DNA from: Oscillospiraceae bacterium
GTDB lineage: Bacteria > Bacillota > Clostridia > Oscillospirales > Acutalibacteraceae
Reading direction: 5' to 3'
DNA length: 37,230 nucleotides
Assembly (NCBI GenBank): GCA_022650455.1
Contig: JALCPO010000017.1
Coordinates: 1-37,230, forward strand
Below, piece after piece: positions 8,338 through 15,358 of the stretch (positions within the stretch are counted from its first letter, which is position 1; each line of letters begins with the position of its first letter). The notes under the pieces were generated by a model. That model ran no database searches. It was not told the origin of the DNA and was given only the letters and a program-made list of their open reading frames with translations. Position numbers and translations under genes: made by a program.

Positions 8338-8842
8338 GGCATCGAATCCTCCTTTTTATCCGTTTTCGCCCGGGTTCTGCTCCAATTTTTATGGAGTATT
8401 GTCTTACCCGGGAAACCCAAGATTCGCTAAAATAACTTATTTTTCGACATCCTTGCTAAAAAAAAATCTTCCCGCGAGCTGGAAATGAGAAAGTTGTAAG
8501 AATTTTCAGCGTGTATTGTCTTATTTCGTCCAATTACCATATATTATCATACATAGATATGGAAAAGTCAATATTATATTTGTTTTCAGACATTTAAAAT
8601 TGATCTTCTTTTTCATGCAAAATCACAGATAAGTCGGACAAAATTTCAGATATTTTATAGAAATGATTCATAAATATTCTCTTCGGGTTGACCTTTTTCG
8701 TCCTTAGGTCACAAAATGAATGCCTATTTCCGCAAAATTCGGAGAAATTTTCAAAAATCTATTTTTATATTTTTAACGGATTTTAAGCTGGTTTTTACAA
8801 ACCGGCGGGATGAAGCCGCCGTCCGCCCGACAAAATATCCGC
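8338..8842. other. AT-rich intergenic region between divergent flagellar operons
   Basis: About 500 nt without a supportable gene separate flgB (leftward) from flgM (rightward). It holds a sigma-A-like promoter for the leftward operon and about 200 nt of untranslated leader. It also has two copies of GTATTGTCTTA (8396-8406 and 8513-8523) and an inverted repeat TGACCT-N11-AGGTCA (8689-8711). The minus-strand open frame over 8751-9269 is rejected because it crosses flgM and flgN and has no family features. I did not find the core sequence of a c-di-GMP riboswitch here. Confidence 0.7.
8543..8571 (-). promoter_or_regulatory. Sigma-A promoter for the flgB-fliK-flgD operon
   Basis: On the minus strand TTGACT (8571-8566) and GATAAT (8548-8543) are separated by exactly 17 nt, a near-consensus housekeeping promoter pointing at flgB. 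Predicted transcription starts near 8536, leaving an untranslated leader of about 200 nt. The assignment rests on consensus match only. Confidence 0.75.
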
Positions 8843-8869
8843 TAAATTTTTCGGAGCCGGTGCCGATAA
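8843..8869 (+). promoter_or_regulatory. Sigma-D (sigma-28 family) promoter for flgM-flgN-flgK-flgL
   Basis: TAAA (8843-8846), a 15-nt spacer and GCCGATAA (8862-8869) match the Firmicute flagellar sigma-D consensus TAAA-N15-GCCGATAT at all but the last base. The flgM ATG lies 20 nt downstream, so the leader is very short. Because FlgM inhibits sigma-D, this arrangement makes a negative feedback loop. Confidence 0.88.
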
Positions 8870-8889
8870 AATAAATGAGGTGAAAACAG

Positions 8890-9198
8890 ATGGTTATCAA
8901 AGGCGCGGGATACGACGTCAACTTTTTTATAAATATCCGCCCGGCGAAAGAAGGCGGAGCCGTGCGGGGAGCCGCAAAGCCGACCCCTTTCTCCGAAGCG
9001 CTGCCGGGAAGGACGGACACCATACAGATTTCCAAGCGGCCGGAAAGCGACGGCCTTTTGAACGGCGTGAAAGAAAAAATCATGGGGGAGATTCGGCGCG
9101 ACGCCGACCCGGACGATCTGAAAGCCCTGAAAAACGAAATTACGGACGGAACGTATACGGTAAACCCGGCGGAGCTGGCGGGAATCCTCGCCGAATAG
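8890..9198 (+). CDS. flgM: Anti-sigma-28 factor FlgM
   Basis: FlgM binds and holds sigma-D inactive until the hook is finished and FlgM is exported. The 102-residue product has the short, partly disordered N-terminal half and the conserved FlgM C-terminal half: DTIQISKRP, then LKNEITDGTYTVNPAELAG. The ATG at 8890 is preceded by GAGGTG at good spacing. It sits directly behind a sigma-D promoter and heads the late flagellar unit, exactly where flgM is found in Firmicutes. Confidence 0.92.
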   Translation: MVIKGAGYDVNFFINIRPAKEGGAVRGAAKPTPFSEALPGRTDTIQISKRPESDGLLNGVKEKIMGEIRRDADPDDLKALKNEITDGTYTVNPAELAGILAE

Positions 9199-9219
9199 GC
9201 CGGAGCGGAGGTGCTTGAT

Positions 9220-9570
9220 ATGGTGGACGCTGCATGGTCGGACAGGCTGCTCCGGTTTTTCCGGGACATGCTTGCTTTTTACGAAGAATTCCTTTCCTTT
9301 GAAAAAGAGAAATACGCGGTTCTTGTTTCGGGAAAACTGAAGGAACTGGACACCTGCCTGAAACGGGAGCAGGCTTTTACCTTAAAAGCCCGTGGCTTCG
9401 AGCATAACCGCGTCAGGCTCTTAAAGGAGGCCGGGGTTTCGGACGGCACCTTCCGGGAACTGATTCCCAAACTGGAGCCGTCGCGGCAGGAGCCGATGAA
9501 AAAGCTGTTGGGGAAATATCCGGCACGGTCGGCCGGCTTCAAAGCACGAACAGCCGGTGCAGCCAGATGA
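9220..9570 (+). CDS. flgN: Flagellar export chaperone FlgN, N-terminal reading frame (gene apparently frameshifted)
   Basis: FlgN is the helical export chaperone of the hook-filament junction proteins FlgK and FlgL, the next two genes. The frame reads a FlgN-like helical protein (LLRFFRDMLAFYEEFLSFEK, then EKYAVLVSGKLKELD with KREQAFTLKARGFE) up to about residue 97. It then turns into Arg/Ala-rich sequence and stops at 9570. The expected C-terminal helix continues in the -1 frame to 9698. The start chosen is the ATG at 9220, 6 nt after GGAGGTG; a GTG at 9211 lies inside the ribosome binding site. I think the gene is either damaged by loss of one base, read through a -1 shift, or hit by a sequencing error at the A5 run (9499-9503) or G4 run (9510-9513). 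Confidence 0.75.
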   Translation: MVDAAWSDRLLRFFRDMLAFYEEFLSFEKEKYAVLVSGKLKELDTCLKREQAFTLKARGFEHNRVRLLKEAGVSDGTFRELIPKLEPSRQEPMKKLLGKYPARSAGFKARTAGAAR

Positions 9571-9698
9571 CGCGGGTGAAGCTGGGCCGCGTGTCCCACA
9601 TCCTCTCCAACGCGGAGAACCACCCGGAACTGAAGCGGATTTACGGGAAAAAGCTTCCGGACGCGGAGCCCGGAAGCACGTTCTCGGAAAAAATATAA
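9505..9698 (+). pseudogene. flgN: Displaced 3' part of flgN (-1 frame)
   Basis: In the frame one base behind flgN, translation continues as GEISGTVGRLQSTNSRCSQM, then TRVKLGRVSHIL and KRIYGKKLPD, and stops at TAA 9696-9698, just before flgK. The pattern LQSTNSRCSQ resembles the conserved C-terminal FlgN helix (usually L...N..N/Q..L). Joined to the upstream frame it would give a protein of about 159 residues, the normal FlgN length. The 3' edge is firm; the 5' edge is approximate because the slip point is unknown. Confidence 0.6.
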
Positions 9699-9726
9699 AG
9701 AAAGCATTGATAAGCGGGGTGCTGAA

Positions 9727-11658
9727 ATGAGTTCCACATTCGACGGACTGTACATCGCCAGAAGCGGCGTTCGCGCTTCCCGTGCGAACCTGAACATAAC
9801 CGGCCAGAATATCACCAATGCGGACACCGAGGGCTACACGCGGCAGCGGGTGGACGAGTCCTCGCTTCCCCCTTCCGAATACGGCGGCTTCTGGGCGTCT
9901 TCGGGCGCTTCCTGCGGCAACGGCGTCGCGGCCACCGGCACCAGCCAGCTGCGCGACGCGTTCCTCGACGGCGAGTACCGCACGCAGAACGCAAAAAGCG
10001 GGGAAAGCTCTTCCGAACTCAGCGCAATGTACAATATGGAGGACATTTTTACGGCGACCACGACCGCGTCCTCCTCGTCGGATTCCTCCGTCATCGACGT
10101 GCTGAGCAACGAATTCAGCAACCTCGTCTCCCAGCTGCAGGCTCTGACCTCCGGAAAAAGCTCGGCGTCGGAAAGCGCCATCCGGGAAGAGGCCAAGCTT
10201 CTGACGACCAAGCTGAACACCGCCGCCAAAGCGCTGGAGACGATTCGGAGCCAGCAGTATACGAACCTGAACAAATACGGCATACAGGACGCGGACGACC
10301 TCCTCAAAAATATCGCGTCCCTCAACGACCGGATCAAAGACGCGGAGATTTCCGGCTCGCCCGCGCTGGAACTGAAGGACCAGCGGAACCTTCTGCTGGA
10401 CAAGCTCTCGCAGTATACCAATATTAAAGTAGTGGAAACCCCGGCGGATGTCGGCTCGGGCAGAAAGGTCGACCAGCTTTCCGTCGTCCTTGCCGACACG
10501 GACGGAAATCCGCTGAAAGGCACCGACGGCCAGGAATATACGCTTGTGGACGGAAAACAGTACGCGCAGTTTTCCTCTTTCCAGGACAAAGTGAACGAAG
10601 ACGGGACGCCCGCAACCGGCACGTTCGACATCACCCACGTCCGCCTGTCCGGCCTCACGGCGGACGGGGTCACCTTCCCGGTCACGACCTCTTCCGGCAG
10701 CGTCTACCGGTTCCAGGCGGACGGCGGCGCCGTTCAGACCATCACCATCCCGGCAGATACCTATGCCGATCAGAACGCGCTGAAAGCAGCCGTGCAGGCC
10801 CAAATCGACGCAAACGGGAACCTGGGCGGCGTGACCGTCGGGGTGTCCGACGACGGGACCCGCCTCACGTTTTCCGCAGCCGACGGGAAAGACCTTTCCG
10901 TTCAGTACGATTCGGGGGACGACGCCCTGAACCTCAACGGCATGAAAAACAGCGACCTGCAGAGCGGCAGCTTCGCGGGTTACCTCAAGCTGCTGAACGA
11001 AAGCGGCGAGTACGACACGAAGGCCGGGGAGCCGACCACAACAATGCGCGGGATCGGGTTTTATTCCCAGCTTCTGGACGGTCTCGCGCGCGGCCTTGCA
11101 AGCACGATGAACACCGCCAACAGCACCAACGACACAAGCGACAACCGGCCGCTTATGGCCGGCTTTGACGGCGCCGGAAGCGAATCGCCCGACACCGCCG
11201 ATATCACGGCCGAAAACATCCATATTTCTTCCGCGTGGACCGACGGATACCTGACCATGAGCAAAGGCGATTCAAACGCCGGGGACGACACTTCCACCTC
11301 CTACTCGAATATCACGGACATGATCGCCGCGCTCACCGGCACGGAGCAGCATTTTGTCAACAATGCGACCGATCAGGTCACCATCTTCGACGGGACGCTT
11401 CAAAAGGCGTTCGCAAGCGTAGGCACCATGCTCGGGCAGGATGTGAACAGCGTGCAGTCCACGGACAACACCAACGCCAGTCTTCTGAACAATATCGATT
11501 CCGACAGGCAGTCCCTTTCCTCCGTCAGCATCGACGACGAAGCGATCAACCTGGTGCAGTTCAACCAGTCGCTGGTCGCGTCCTCCCGCTTTATGACGGC
11601 AGTGGACGAGTGCCTGCAGACAATCATTAACAATATGGGCCTTGCCGGCAGGGGGTAA
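9727..11658 (+). CDS. flgK: Flagellar hook-associated protein 1, FlgK
   Basis: FlgK is the first hook-filament junction protein. The 643-residue product starts STFDGLYIARSGVRASRANL and continues NITGQNITNADTEGYTRQRV, the flagellar rod/hook-family N-terminal motif with the usual FlgK variant. It ends with the FlgK C-terminal motif SIDDEAINLVQFNQSLVASS and RFMTAVDECLQTIINNMGL. The middle is a long Thr/Ser/Asp-rich variable region, consistent with surface-exposed domains. It is directly followed by flgL with a 6-nt gap, and its chaperone gene flgN precedes it. Confidence 0.97.
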   Translation: MSSTFDGLYIARSGVRASRANLNITGQNITNADTEGYTRQRVDESSLPPSEYGGFWASSGASCGNGVAATGTSQLRDAFLDGEYRTQNAKSGESSSELSAMYNMEDIFTATTTASSSSDSSVIDVLSNEFSNLVSQLQALTSGKSSASESAIREEAKLLTTKLNTAAKALETIRSQQYTNLNKYGIQDADDLLKNIASLNDRIKDAEISGSPALELKDQRNLLLDKLSQYTNIKVVETPADVGSGRKVDQLSVVLADTDGNPLKGTDGQEYTLVDGKQYAQFSSFQDKVNEDGTPATGTFDITHVRLSGLTADGVTFPVTTSSGSVYRFQADGGAVQTITIPADTYADQNALKAAVQAQIDANGNLGGVTVGVSDDGTRLTFSAADGKDLSVQYDSGDDALNLNGMKNSDLQSGSFAGYLKLLNESGEYDTKAGEPTTTMRGIGFYSQLLDGLARGLASTMNTANSTNDTSDNRPLMAGFDGAGSESPDTADITAENIHISSAWTDGYLTMSKGDSNAGDDTSTSYSNITDMIAALTGTEQHFVNNATDQVTIFDGTLQKAFASVGTMLGQDVNSVQSTDNTNASLLNNIDSDRQSLSSVSIDDEAINLVQFNQSLVASSRFMTAVDECLQTIINNMGLAGRG

Positions 11659-11664
11659 TAAAAA

Positions 11665-13035
11665 ATGATACGGATCACGCCACAGATGATGATGTCCCGG
11701 TACAAACGCAACGTTTCCGACGCTTTCGCTTCCATGAATAAGGCGATGGAGCGCGCGTACACATACCGGTCTTTTGACCGCCCGTCCGATAACCCGCTCG
11801 CGGCGTCGCAGACGTTCGAAGTGCACTGGCAAATGAGCCTGAACTCCGATTACAGTACAAACGTGCAGAATCTGCAGGGCGTTTCCAATACCGCCGACAG
11901 TATCCTCCAGAATATCGACAGCCTCCTGACGGAAGCGGACAAGACGGATACGCTGAAAGGCATCGACGGCAGCATGAACGACGACGGCCGGAAAACGATC
12001 GCCGACAACCTGCTCCATATCCGCGATTCCATCGTCGCGAAACTGAACGCGAAGTACGGCGACAGCTATGTGTTCGGCGGGGCGAATTCAAGCGAGGCCC
12101 CTTTCCGGATGATCGGCGACCAGCTTTATTACCGCGGGATCAACGTGGACACCGGCGAAAACCAGAACGGCGCGTCCGTGGTTTTCAGTGACGGAACGAA
12201 ATCGACCCAGGTCGATTTCGGGGAAGCGATCGGCGGCCGCCTGAACGGCTACACGCTGAACATACAGACATCCCAGGGCACAAATGACGCGGTCTTTGAC
12301 GAGGGCGCGAAGACGATCACGGTGAACGTCACCGGCACGTCCCTCACCAAAGGCGATCTGCAGGCCGCGCTCAACGGCCTCGGCACCCAGACGCTCGCGG
12401 ACGGGACGAACCTGGATTTCACGAAGGCTTCGGTCGCCGGGAATGCCGGCGACCAGGTGAACATCCCGACCTCCGGCTCCAGCGGAAGCATTACCGACAT
12501 AGCCGACCTGGACGCCCTCGCCAACGAAAAAGTCTATGTGGACATCGGCCTCGGCATCACGACGACCGACGGAAAGATTGACGACCAGAGCGCGTTCAAC
12601 GGCGCGATGCCTGGCATCGCCTACCTCGGGTACGGAACCCACACCGTCACGAACGACGACGGCACAACCACCGAAGTCCCCAACAACCTGTGCTCCCTGC
12701 TGACAAAGGTTGCCGACCTGCTGCAAAACCACAGCGAAACGAGCAACAGCGACCTGGTCCGGCAGGTCCAGCCTTACACCGAAAGCTTTGAGACTTCCCA
12801 AACCAAGTTTGAGGCCGGGCAGGCCGAGCTGGGCCAGCAGATGAACTTTCTGAGCGACACGGCCAGTTACCTGAGTGATATTAAAACGAATCTCAGCGAC
12901 AAGGACAACCAGGTGGAGTATGTCGACTACACCGACGCCATCGAGGAATTTTACACCCAGCAGTACTGTTACAGCGCGTCGCTGAAAGTGGGCAGCCAGA
13001 TTTTGCAGCAGAGCCTGATGGATTACCTGAAATAA
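11665..13035 (+). CDS. flgL: Flagellar hook-associated protein 3, FlgL
   Basis: FlgL is the second hook-filament junction protein and the seat of the filament. The 456-residue product begins IRITPQMMMSRYKRNVSDAF, then RSFDRPSDNPLAASQTFEV, a flagellin-like N-terminal D0/D1 segment with the 'R.S.PSDNP..A' signature. Its C-terminus (YVDYTDAIEEFYTQQYCYSA, then LKVGSQILQQSLMDYLK) is of FlgL type. It is longer than enterobacterial FlgL because of an inserted variable middle rich in Thr, Gly and Asp. It lies 6 nt after flgK. Confidence 0.94.
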   Translation: MIRITPQMMMSRYKRNVSDAFASMNKAMERAYTYRSFDRPSDNPLAASQTFEVHWQMSLNSDYSTNVQNLQGVSNTADSILQNIDSLLTEADKTDTLKGIDGSMNDDGRKTIADNLLHIRDSIVAKLNAKYGDSYVFGGANSSEAPFRMIGDQLYYRGINVDTGENQNGASVVFSDGTKSTQVDFGEAIGGRLNGYTLNIQTSQGTNDAVFDEGAKTITVNVTGTSLTKGDLQAALNGLGTQTLADGTNLDFTKASVAGNAGDQVNIPTSGSSGSITDIADLDALANEKVYVDIGLGITTTDGKIDDQSAFNGAMPGIAYLGYGTHTVTNDDGTTTEVPNNLCSLLTKVADLLQNHSETSNSDLVRQVQPYTESFETSQTKFEAGQAELGQQMNFLSDTASYLSDIKTNLSDKDNQVEYVDYTDAIEEFYTQQYCYSASLKVGSQILQQSLMDYLK

Positions 13036-13059
13036 GACGCCGGAAAGAAGGGGCTCCCC

Positions 13060-13401
13060 ATGCTGCTGGTGATCGAAAACAAAAACGACCCGGCCGGCCC
13101 GGTCGCGGCCGAAGTGGGCGGCGCCGGCGGGACGGAGCTGGCCTATATTCCCGTAATCACCGTGGAGCTGGGCTGGGACGAGCGGCAGGCCAGGCTGAAA
13201 TTTGCCGTGGACCGGATGAGTTTCGAGCACCGCAGGAAAGAGGCGGCGGAAAATCTTCCGCCGCCTTCCGAAAAGCTGGTCCCCTTGTTCCTGAAAGCGT
13301 TGCGCCGCGCAGGCGGAAAGCCGTCTTACCTGTCCCCTTCCGCGATGAAGAAATTAAAAGCCGGGCCGGAAAACCTCGCCCGGTTTTCCGCGCAGGGATA
13401 A
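13060..13401 (+). CDS. Uncharacterised 113-residue protein between flgL and fliW
   Basis: I do not recognise the family. The ORF starts at an ATG 9-10 nt after AAGAAGGGG, lies 24 nt after flgL and 28 nt before fliW, and uses GC-rich codons like its neighbours, so it is very likely a real gene of the sigma-D operon. The product has no signal peptide or membrane helix. An N-terminal half with the short beta-like words ELAYIPVITVELGW and RLKFAVDRMSFEHR is followed by a basic, proline-containing tail (FLKALRRAGGKPSYLSPSAM). In Bacillus the same slot is held by yviE, but I see no clear similarity to that larger protein. Confidence 0.7.
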   Translation: MLLVIENKNDPAGPVAAEVGGAGGTELAYIPVITVELGWDERQARLKFAVDRMSFEHRRKEAAENLPPPSEKLVPLFLKALRRAGGKPSYLSPSAMKKLKAGPENLARFSAQG

Positions 13402-13429
13402 TTCCGGCCGGGGAAAGCGAGGGAAAAAC

Positions 13430-13867
13430 ATGTTGGAACCGAACAGCGCCGCATTGGCCCCGAATGGAGAGGGAAAAACCGTCATCCATTTTAAAAAGGG
13501 GATTTACGGATTTGAAAACGTGAAGGAGTACGTTCTTCTGCAGGAAGACGACCGGAACGTGATCTGGTCCCTGCAGGCCGCGAACCGTCCTTACCCTTCG
13601 CTGATTGTCCTGGACCCGTTTCTGGTCCTGCGCGGATACCGGCCGGAGCTTTCCCCCAAAGACCTCGGGCAGCTGGGGAACCCGCCAAGGGAAGACCTGT
13701 GTTTCCTTGCCGTGGCGGTGATCCGAAAAAAGCTGGCCGATTCGGTGGTGAACCTCAAAAGCCCGATTGTCATCAATACGCGGACGCAGGAAGGGATGCA
13801 GGTCATCCTGGAAAACGGCGACTACCCCGTCCGCTACCGGCCGTTTCAAAGAATTCAAAGGGGGTAG
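13430..13867 (+). CDS. fliW: Flagellar assembly factor FliW
   Basis: FliW binds either flagellin or CsrA; when flagellin is exported, free FliW sequesters CsrA and lifts repression of flagellin translation. The 145-residue product has the usual length and the family pattern IHFKKGIYGFENVKEYVLL, then the VNLKSPIVINTRTQEGMQVI block and the terminal Tyr-x-x-R region. The ATG follows GAGGGAAAAA. It lies 6 nt before csrA, forming the classic fliW-csrA pair upstream of the flagellin gene. Confidence 0.95.
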   Translation: MLEPNSAALAPNGEGKTVIHFKKGIYGFENVKEYVLLQEDDRNVIWSLQAANRPYPSLIVLDPFLVLRGYRPELSPKDLGQLGNPPREDLCFLAVAVIRKKLADSVVNLKSPIVINTRTQEGMQVILENGDYPVRYRPFQRIQRG

Positions 13868-13873
13868 CGCGGC

Positions 13874-14149
13874 ATGCTCGTCCTTTCACGAAAGGCCTCC
13901 GAATCTTTTTTTATCGGGAACGACATTGAAATTATCGTGACGGAAATCGGGGCGGAGCGCGTCAAGATCGGGATCCGCGCCCCGAAGGGCGTTCCGGTCC
14001 TGCGCAGAGAATTGCTGGAAACCCGGGACCTGAACCGCGAGGCAAACTCCGCGTCCGACAAAGGCGCCGTGAACGAGCTGAAAAAGCTGGTGGACCGGCT
14101 GGAACAGCCCCCCGCGGAAAAAAGGGAAAAGCCCTTCGCAGGAAAGTGA
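13874..14149 (+). CDS. csrA: Translational regulator CsrA
   Basis: CsrA is a small RNA-binding dimer that recognises GGA in hairpin loops and blocks ribosome access; in Firmicutes its main target is the flagellin mRNA. The product begins MLVLSRKASESFFIG, the CsrA signature, and keeps the RNA-contact residues Leu4 and Arg6 and an Arg pair in the VPVLRREL segment. At 91 residues it is longer than the common 60-75, with a charged C-terminal extension (ELKKLVDRLEQPPAEKREK). Such tails in fliW-containing bacteria contribute to FliW binding. Ribosome binding site AAAGGGGG overlaps the end of fliW, so the two genes are probably translationally coupled. Confidence 0.96.
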   Translation: MLVLSRKASESFFIGNDIEIIVTEIGAERVKIGIRAPKGVPVLRRELLETRDLNREANSASDKGAVNELKKLVDRLEQPPAEKREKPFAGK

Positions 14150-14178
14150 AGGATTCCGCCGAAATATCTTTTTTTCGC

Positions 14179-14205
14179 TAAAGTTTTCTTTTTTTCCGCC
14201 GATAT
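14179..14205 (+). promoter_or_regulatory. Sigma-D promoter of the flagellin gene
   Basis: TAAA (14179-14182), a 15-nt spacer and GCCGATAT (14198-14205) are a perfect match to the Firmicute sigma-D consensus. It lies 30 nt after csrA and about 175 nt before the flagellin ATG, so flagellin is made both from its own strong promoter and possibly by read-through from the flgM promoter. Confidence 0.92.
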
Positions 14206-14310
14206 AATAATTGAATTCCAGAGGGATTAACGGCGTTTCCCATCCGGCCTCACCGGGCCCGTAAGGTCGGGGAAGAAAAGCCGGGATTCTTTCCGGAAAA
14301 TAAAAACCAA

Positions 14311-14326
14311 AGAGAACGGATTCTCT
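14311..14326 (+). promoter_or_regulatory. Candidate CsrA-binding hairpin in the flagellin mRNA leader
   Basis: AGAGAA and TTCTCT form a perfect 6-bp stem closing the loop CGGA, which presents GGA exactly as CsrA requires. It lies 54-69 nt upstream of the start codon. A second GGA site is the Shine-Dalgarno AAGGAGG at 14364-14370, as in the two-site repression of B. subtilis hag. An additional hairpin (CCGGGA/TTCCGG, 14281-14296) lies just upstream. CsrA and FliW are encoded immediately upstream. Confidence 0.72.
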
Positions 14327-14379
14327 TTCCCGACGGAGCCGAGAGGTTTCGCGGGCAAAAATCAAGGAGGAAAAAATCT

Positions 14380-15216
14380 ATGCGTATTCAGCATAATATT
14401 GCCGCACTGAACGCCGCTAACAAGTTGAAGGCCAACGACAACGCCATCAGCAAAAACATCGCAAAGCTGTCTTCCGGCTACCGCATCAACAGCGCCGCCG
14501 ACGACGCCGCCGGACTTGCGGTTTCCGAAAAAATGCGCTCTCAGATCAACGGCCTGAACCAGGCGGAAGACAACGCCCAGAACGGCATTTCACTTGTGCA
14601 GACGGCCGAGGGCGGCCTGAACGAAACCGAGGCCATCCTGCAGAGGATGAACACGCTGGCTGTTGAGTCCGCCAACGGTGTTTATGAGGATGGAACTAAC
14701 ACAGACCGTGGCAATCTGCAGGCGGAAGTTACCGCTCTGATTTCCGAAATCGACCGGATCGCGGGTTCCACAAACTTCAACAACATCAACCTTCTGAACG
14801 GCAATCTCGCAACGACGGCATTGACCCTGCAGATCGGCTCTGACAACGTGGAGGCACAGCAGATTACTCTGAACATTTCCAACATGACCGCTGCTTCTCT
14901 TGGCGTTGCTGATTTAAGCGTTGGCACCCAGGGAGATGCGCAGAGCGCAATTGATACCATCAAAACGGCAATTCAGAATGTGACCGCACAGCGTGCGAAC
15001 CTCGGCGCCCTGCAGAACCGTCTCGAGCACGCGTCCAACAACCTGAGCACCATGAGCGAAAACCTCACTTCCGCGGAAAGTTCCATCCGTGACGTGGATA
15101 TGTCCGACGAGTACGTCCAGTATTCGAAGAACCAGATCCTGTCGCAGGCTGCCACCGCCATGCTGGCGCAGGCCAACACCGCTCCGCAGAATGTTCTTAC
15201 CCTGCTGAAAGGCTGA
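14380..15216 (+). CDS. fliC: Flagellin (minimal, D0/D1 only)
   Basis: This is the filament subunit. The 278-residue product starts MRIQHNIAALNAANKL and has the conserved motif KLSSGYRINSAADDAAGLAV. It ends with SSIRDVDMSDEYVQYSKNQI and ANTAPQNVLTLLKG, covering both conserved helical ends. The central variable domains are nearly absent, so the protein is a short flagellin with only the polymerising core, close in size to B. subtilis Hag. The ATG follows AAGGAGG with ideal spacing. It has its own sigma-D promoter, a long CsrA-type leader and a strong terminator. The middle of the gene is less GC-rich than its neighbours, which fits codon choice for high expression. Confidence 0.97.
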   Translation: MRIQHNIAALNAANKLKANDNAISKNIAKLSSGYRINSAADDAAGLAVSEKMRSQINGLNQAEDNAQNGISLVQTAEGGLNETEAILQRMNTLAVESANGVYEDGTNTDRGNLQAEVTALISEIDRIAGSTNFNNINLLNGNLATTALTLQIGSDNVEAQQITLNISNMTAASLGVADLSVGTQGDAQSAIDTIKTAIQNVTAQRANLGALQNRLEHASNNLSTMSENLTSAESSIRDVDMSDEYVQYSKNQILSQAATAMLAQANTAPQNVLTLLKG

Positions 15217-15239
15217 TTCATCCTTTTGGCAATACTTTC

Positions 15240-15270
15240 AAGCCCCCGGCTTTCGCCGGGGGCTTGTTTT
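15240..15270 (+). terminator. Rho-independent terminator of the flagellin gene
   Basis: An 11-bp perfect stem AAGCCCCCGGC / GCCGGGGGCTT closes a TTTC loop and is followed by GTTTT. It starts 24 nt after the flagellin stop codon. Confidence 0.93.
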
Positions 15271-15271
15271 A

Positions 15272-15353
15272 GCCTTCCCCCAAAGCCATGCCTTCCTCTC
15301 TGGGGAAGGCGGCGCGCAGCGCCGAATGAGGACATCTTCCCCTGAAAGGGAAG
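15272..15353. repeat. Triple-hairpin palindromic element, probable dispersed intergenic repeat
   Basis: Three hairpins stand in a row: GCCTTCCCC / GGGGAAGGC (15272-15310), GGCGC / GCGCC with a 3-nt loop (15311-15323), and CTTCCC / GGGAAG (15336-15353). The layout of CTTCCCC arms around a small GC hairpin followed by 'AATGAGGACATCTTCCCC' resembles dispersed intergenic repeats I recall from Oscillospiraceae genomes. Only one copy is present in this window, so repetitiveness is inferred. It fills the space between the flagellin terminator and the 3' end of the next gene. Confidence 0.55.
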
Positions 15354-15358
15354 CCCAG

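Noticed and set aside
8338-8540. c-di-GMP riboswitch in the flgB leader
   Set aside because: The conserved aptamer core was looked for on the minus strand and not found.
9498-9504. Programmed -1 frameshift in flgN as the settled explanation
   Set aside because: G-AAA-AAG is only a partial slippery site and no stimulatory structure was confirmed; an indel or base-call error is equally likely, so it is listed as an open question only.
9421-11223. 600-codon minus-strand open frame over flgK
   Set aside because: It is antisense to a clear flgK gene; long open antisense frames arise from the GC-rich third positions here, and the sequence has no family features or ribosome binding site.
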